Shown: one piece after another, positions 45,034 to 48,466 of the stretch
Numbering within the stretch: the first letter of the stretch is position 1
Layout: every line of letters starts with the position of its first letter
DNA from: Candidatus Prevotella equi
GTDB lineage: Bacteria > Bacteroidota > Bacteroidia > Bacteroidales > Bacteroidaceae
DNA: 48,466 nucleotides
Direction: 5' to 3'
Assembly: GCA_018065145.1 (NCBI GenBank)
Contig: JAGHTW010000173.1
Coordinates: forward strand, 1-48,466
The notes under the pieces: model-generated
Database searches by the model: none
Seen by the model: only the letters and a program-made list of their open reading frames with translations
What the model was told of the DNA's origin: nothing
Position numbers and translations under genes: made by a program

Positions 45034-46233
45034 TCACTCCCCCTTAAGGGCCTTACCGACAGCGATGACGCCATCACCCTGCACCTGTGCGAGCTTCTCT
45101 GTCTTCTGCAGTTTCTGCTTCAGCTGAGCCTCAGTGATTGGCTTTATCTCCATACCGTCCTGAAGTGATGTGATACCATCAACAACGATGCGGTCACCCT
45201 TCTTCAGACCAGAGGTAATGATATAGCTTTCGCCGTCATCGTTAGGATCTACGGTTATCTCGGTATATTTAACCTTGTTGTCCTTGCCTACGACATAAAC
45301 GAAGTGCTTGTTCAGCACGTCAGCAACACATGACTGTGGGATGATGATAGCACCAGTAGCCTTGTGTGGCATGATGACGTAACCTGATGCACCTGCCTTC
45401 AGCAGATGCTCTGGGTTAGGGAAATGTGCAATGAGGCTGATAGAACCTGTTGCTGGGTCAATAACGCCTGATGCCTTTACTACCTTACCTACATGGTTGT
45501 AGATGCTTCCGTCAGCAAGCATCAGCTTTATCTCTGGCATGGTGTTGATAGCAGACTGTACTGAACCGGCTGTCTTTGACATGTTCAGCACCTCCTTCTC
45601 CGTAACAGAGAAGTATATCTCAAGACCTGAGTTGTTACTGATTGTTGTGAGTGGTTCCGGACTTGAAGCGCTTACGAGCGCACCTACCTTATATGGCAAT
45701 GAACCTACAACACCTGAGGTTGGTGCTGTCACGAAACAGAAGCTTAACGCTTCCTTTGCAGATGCAAGGGCTGCCTGTGCCTGTGCAACACCTGCCTTAG
45801 CACTCTCGTATGTATTCTTGCTTGCGTCAAGCTCGTACTGACCTATAACGTTTGCAGCAAAGAGCTTCTGGGCATTGTTATAAGTGAGCGTAGCTGTATT
45901 CAGCTGACTTGTTGCTGCTGTCAATGCTGCCTGTGCCTGATTCACCTGTGCCTTGTATGTCACATTGTCTATCTCAAACAACACCTGACCAGCACCTACT
46001 GTCTGACCTTCCTTTACATTGATACGGGTAATAAAACCTGATACCTTCGGACGTATCTCCACATCCTGCTGACCCTTGATGGTTGCAGGGTACTTTGTCT
46101 GAAGGTCTGCATCAGAAGAACCGATTGTACGTACAGCATACTCGTTGTCGCTGAAATCAGGCTTTCCCTTCATTCCGCCACCACAAGACACCAACATCGC
46201 AGCAAAAGCCGCAATAGCCATAATCTTTTTCAT
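45034..46233 (-). CDS. RND efflux periplasmic adaptor (membrane fusion protein)
   Basis: Lipoprotein adaptor (lipobox LVSC) linking the RND permease to the outer-membrane channel. It has the biotinyl-lipoyl half-motifs (VRPKVSGFI-type IRPKVSGFITRINVKEGQTVGAGQVLFEID and VTAPTSGVVGSLPYKVGALV), a helical hairpin rich in Ala/Gln between them (~residues 75-145), a beta-barrel and a membrane-proximal domain. The ATG at 46233 starts the signal peptide MKKIMAIAAFAAML; an in-frame ATG at 46278 adds a Lys-rich head. First gene of the pump operon, with a promoter 120 bases upstream. Confidence 0.94.
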   Translation of the reverse strand: MKKIMAIAAFAAMLVSCGGGMKGKPDFSDNEYAVRTIGSSDADLQTKYPATIKGQQDVEIRPKVSGFITRINVKEGQTVGAGQVLFEIDNVTYKAQVNQAQAALTAATSQLNTATLTYNNAQKLFAANVIGQYELDASKNTYESAKAGVAQAQAALASAKEALSFCFVTAPTSGVVGSLPYKVGALVSASSPEPLTTISNNSGLEIYFSVTEKEVLNMSKTAGSVQSAINTMPEIKLMLADGSIYNHVGKVVKASGVIDPATGSISLIAHFPNPEHLLKAGASGYVIMPHKATGAIIIPQSCVADVLNKHFVYVVGKDNKVKYTEITVDPNDDGESYIITSGLKKGDRIVVDGITSLQDGMEIKPITEAQLKQKLQKTEKLAQVQGDGVIAVGKALKGE

Positions 46234-46353
46234 CTTTCTATATTTTTTAATTATTAATATCTTTGCTATGAACAACAATCCTACATAATCATACCTTATT
46301 ATATATTACAGATGTTATCCAAAACTTTCAACTCAAAAACGAGTTTTCGAATG

Positions 46354-46384
46354 CAAAGTTACACATTATTTTTTATATAGCAAA
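46354..46384 (-). promoter_or_regulatory. Promoter of the RND efflux operon
   Basis: On the minus strand, TTTG at 46384-46381 and TAACTTTG at 46361-46354, 19 bases apart. The predicted leader to the adaptor ATG is about 115 bases. Near its 5' end AACTC/GAGTT can form a short hairpin, leaving room for post-transcriptional control. Confidence 0.7.
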
Positions 46385-46476
46385 GCAAAACAAGAATAAC
46401 TTTAATAAAGTTTAACAATAAAACCATTATTTCCTCATTTTCCTACGCCAAAAAACAAACATGCTAATTTGACAAA

Positions 46477-46564
46477 ATGAAAGTGCCACTTTTACACTGT
46501 TAAAGTTATACGATTACACAGTAAAAGTTGCACGATTACACGGTAAAAGTTATACGATTACAAC
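46477..46564. repeat. 22-nt periodic array B
   Basis: Four 22-base units start at 46477, 46499, 46521 and 46543. They have left half GT(A/T)AAAG and right half ACGATTAC (first unit ACTTTTAC). Period, half-sites and central (T/G)(G/A)(C/T) match array A at 20775-20880. Confidence 0.85.
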
Positions 46565-46623
46565 ACCCCCATATAATTAACACCCGTTAAGAATTGAAGA
46601 AAGCAAAACCGTCCTTACACAAA

Positions 46624-46661
46624 CAAAGTGTCAGCAAAACGCGCGTTTTGCTGACACTTTG
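46624..46661 (-). terminator. 38-bp perfect palindrome after the surface lipoprotein gene
   Basis: CAAAGTGTCAGCAAAACGC is immediately followed by its exact reverse complement. It begins 31 bases beyond the lipoprotein stop codon. Only short T runs follow on the minus strand (TTTGTTTGTG). It is a plausible terminator but could also be a protein-binding or cruciform site. Confidence 0.6.
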
Positions 46662-46692
46662 AATTTTCACAACTACAACGAATATTACCGCA

Positions 46693-48363
46693 TTATTTTG
46701 CCATTACTGGACGTATGCACTGACCACCGCGGCGGTTATCAGGATGCATTTCTGCATATTCATTACTACCACCCTTGTCATTACCTAACAACAAGTCGTA
46801 AGCCTTTTCATAATAACACTCTGATTTACCTGGATTTAGTTGGTCATACACATCCCTACACCAGTAATATCCATGCGTGGTATTATTGTTGATAGTATTT
46901 TTATCCTGATAGAATCCCGTAAACGGCAAGAAGATATGCGTATCAGATGTACTATATACAACAGAGGAACTATTCGTCTTGTAATTGGCAATCGTCTTTT
47001 CTGTTATATCACCATCCTTACGCTTATAAACGATAAAGCCTTTCTTGGTGCTTGATTTATAGTCCTCTGTGTAAACCCAATAACAATTAGCCAAAAGTTC
47101 TTCAAACTCCCCCTTTGTCGGCATACGACGACCACACTCACTCATGTATGCAGCATCATCCTCGTCTAATAGTTGCTTTAGACTCTCATCTTTGTACTTT
47201 TTCATGTGTGGATTATCATCACCAATATCAGAGCCATCACCCAACTTATACGATTCCCAGTTATAATAGAACTTTGTTGTCGTTTTATAATTTGTAGCAA
47301 GCATTTCGTTATCAGGATCATCCTCTCCCATAGCACCTATCTCGCCCCAAGCATAATAATTGCCCGTATCGTATGGCATCAAAGCACCAAGGTTACGATT
47401 GGCCCATTTCACAGACAAGCCAAGATCAACATATTCTTCTATGACAGTTGTAGGGAACCCTGTAAAGTCATGATACTTACTGCGCAACATCGTTGCTGCC
47501 TGAGTAGTTTTATATGCACCTATCTGGTCGCATGTCTCAACGATAACAGTAAAACCAGAACTAATAGTACCCGGCAACACCGCTATATAATAATAGGTGT
47601 CGTGCACTATGTTACCACGAAGCGTAACCTTGTTGGACGTTGCGGTAGGATTACCTTCTACATGATCTCCAGAAAGCGTTGATGGAGTCCATGTAGGAAC
47701 GCCATCATTATAACTCACATCTACAGTACCCGTGAGACGATCCGCATCACTGTTTGTCTGTATAGTGATAGACTTACAGTCGTACTTCGGCTTTATCCTG
47801 AGGAAGCTGACAACATTCTTGAATGTCACATCCTTGTCCAAGTCATCCGCATTACCCACCATCAACACTACATTAGGATCGTAAGTATTCGCCTTTGCCG
47901 TCTGAATAGCAGGAACAACCATGTGCATGGTCTTACTGTTCCCTGTATCATACGTCACCCAACCCTGATAAGGGTGAATGATGTGATATTCATCCTGCGT
48001 GTCCGCTTCGCCTTCAAACTTACCGAACGAAGTACCTGCACCTTCTTTAAGTGTAAACTTATGAACGCAGTCTATTTCGCCTTCATCCCCCGTCTTCTTT
48101 CCTATCACACCAATCTTATCATCTACGCTCCAAAACAAAGGATGAGTGCCATTGGTAGCGCCGCCACCCATCACCGAACGGCTTTCACTGCCTGGCATAG
48201 AAGCCGTGAAAGTCATCTCTACCAAAGGAATCTCCTTCTTTGATGGTGGCAATACGTGACTATCACCCAAAACAGGTTCAGATGTCTCCTGTACGATATT
48301 ATCTGCACATGACAAGCACAGCAACGCAAGCAGTGCAGGAACAACAAAACACTTCTTAATCAT
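46693..48363 (-). CDS. Fimbrillin-like surface lipoprotein with FISUMP-like C-terminus
   Basis: A 556-residue lipoprotein (lipobox CLSC, cysteine at residue 19). Residues ~45-300 resemble the fimbrillin/Mfa-like module of Bacteroidota: EMTFTASMPG...SRSVMGG, PLFWSVDDKIGVIG, then a beta-sandwich. From about residue 308 the module EYVDLGLSVKWANRNLGA..YAWGE..GRRMPTKGEFEELL..IFLPFTGFY matches the Fibrobacter-type major paralogous (FISUMP) domain common in Bacteroidota surface proteins. It is probably exposed on the cell surface, with adhesion or glycan binding possible. The start codon overlaps the 3' end of the gene before it. Confidence 0.82.
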   Translation of the reverse strand: MIKKCFVVPALLALLCLSCADNIVQETSEPVLGDSHVLPPSKKEIPLVEMTFTASMPGSESRSVMGGGATNGTHPLFWSVDDKIGVIGKKTGDEGEIDCVHKFTLKEGAGTSFGKFEGEADTQDEYHIIHPYQGWVTYDTGNSKTMHMVVPAIQTAKANTYDPNVVLMVGNADDLDKDVTFKNVVSFLRIKPKYDCKSITIQTNSDADRLTGTVDVSYNDGVPTWTPSTLSGDHVEGNPTATSNKVTLRGNIVHDTYYYIAVLPGTISSGFTVIVETCDQIGAYKTTQAATMLRSKYHDFTGFPTTVIEEYVDLGLSVKWANRNLGALMPYDTGNYYAWGEIGAMGEDDPDNEMLATNYKTTTKFYYNWESYKLGDGSDIGDDNPHMKKYKDESLKQLLDEDDAAYMSECGRRMPTKGEFEELLANCYWVYTEDYKSSTKKGFIVYKRKDGDITEKTIANYKTNSSSVVYSTSDTHIFLPFTGFYQDKNTINNNTTHGYYWCRDVYDQLNPGKSECYYEKAYDLLLGNDKGGSNEYAEMHPDNRRGGQCIRPVMAK

Positions 48364-48466
48364 CGGTCAACACATTTTTAATGAAAGCATCCTTTATACC
48401 CTTAGCAGTACTAGAAATATCAGGAATAGTAGAAAAAACATCACTACCACCACCACCAATATCACC
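48356..48466 (-). CDS. 3' end of an unidentified gene (partial)
   Basis: From the window edge one minus-strand frame is open for 36 codons: GDIGGGGSDVFST..IPDISSTAKGIKDAF.. ending NVLTDD. Its stop codon falls at 48356-48358, overlapping the lipoprotein's start by 8 bases. The other two frames are closed or implausible. It is too short to assign. The overlap suggests that it is co-transcribed with the fimbrillin-like gene. Confidence 0.5.
   Translation of the reverse strand, partial: GDIGGGGSDVFSTIPDISSTAKGIKDAFIKNVLTDD

Noticed and set aside
45503..45841. 112-codon plus-strand open frame inside the RND adaptor gene
   Set aside because: Complement of a well-conserved adaptor gene, with no independent support.
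46257..46264. Plus-strand TAtcTTTG as a promoter
   Set aside because: It lies within the efflux operon leader, has no -33 TTTG at the right distance and faces only minus-strand genes.

Overview
The window reads as chromosomal DNA of a Bacteroidota bacterium, most likely Prevotellaceae (Prevotella/Segatella-like). Three lines of evidence support this. Promoters follow the Bacteroidota pattern (-33 TTTG, -7 TAnnTTTG) and are visible before a tRNA, mdh, rsfS, yceD, glyS, xylB, a GH28 gene and an efflux operon. Genes lack Shine-Dalgarno sites. The gene families and gene orders are typical of Bacteroidota: yceD-rpmF-fabH-era-der, ftsH-cdsA, DUF1573, GxxExxY, fimbrillin-like lipoproteins and lipoproteins with short lipoboxes. 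No phage, integrase, transposase, CRISPR array or rRNA is seen.

Left part (1-15.4 kb, plus strand). An Mrp-type ATPase comes first. Next is a GxxExxY nuclease-fold gene enclosed by an inverted TTTCGTG-type repeat and 57-bp tandem repeats. An envelope pair follows (a giant alpha-2-macroglobulin-like protein and a DUF1573 protein), then meaB, ispH, cmk, topB, a UPF1-like helicase and trmO, the last overlapping the helicase by 101 nt. A tRNA-Ser(GGA) with its own promoter closes this block.

Middle (15.5-27.9 kb, minus strand). mdh, a lipoprotein and a 967-residue ABC exporter come first. A 470-bp intergenic region then holds a candidate small RNA and a 22-nt periodic palindromic array. After it lies an apparently single operon, transcribed rsfS-ftsH-cdsA-GH127-lolD-like-cvfB.

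Right part (28-35 kb, plus strand). yceD-rpmF-fabH, then era-der-lipoprotein, then glyS and an FKBP lipoprotein. From 35 kb to the end all genes are on the minus strand: xylB; a GH28-lipoprotein-nadD unit; a tripartite RND efflux pump followed by an LpxA-like acyltransferase; a fimbrillin-like surface lipoprotein; and the 3' end of a further gene.

By function this is mostly housekeeping (translation factors, GTPases, membrane lipid and isoprenoid synthesis). Plant-polysaccharide enzymes (GH127, GH28, xylulokinase) and envelope functions are interspersed. The most unusual content is non-coding. A 22-nt repeat family appears at two places 26 kb apart. Heptamer tandem arrays occupy three short gaps between co-oriented genes. 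A promoter-terminator unit contains a 12-codon mini-ORF. The GxxExxY locus is bounded by repeats.
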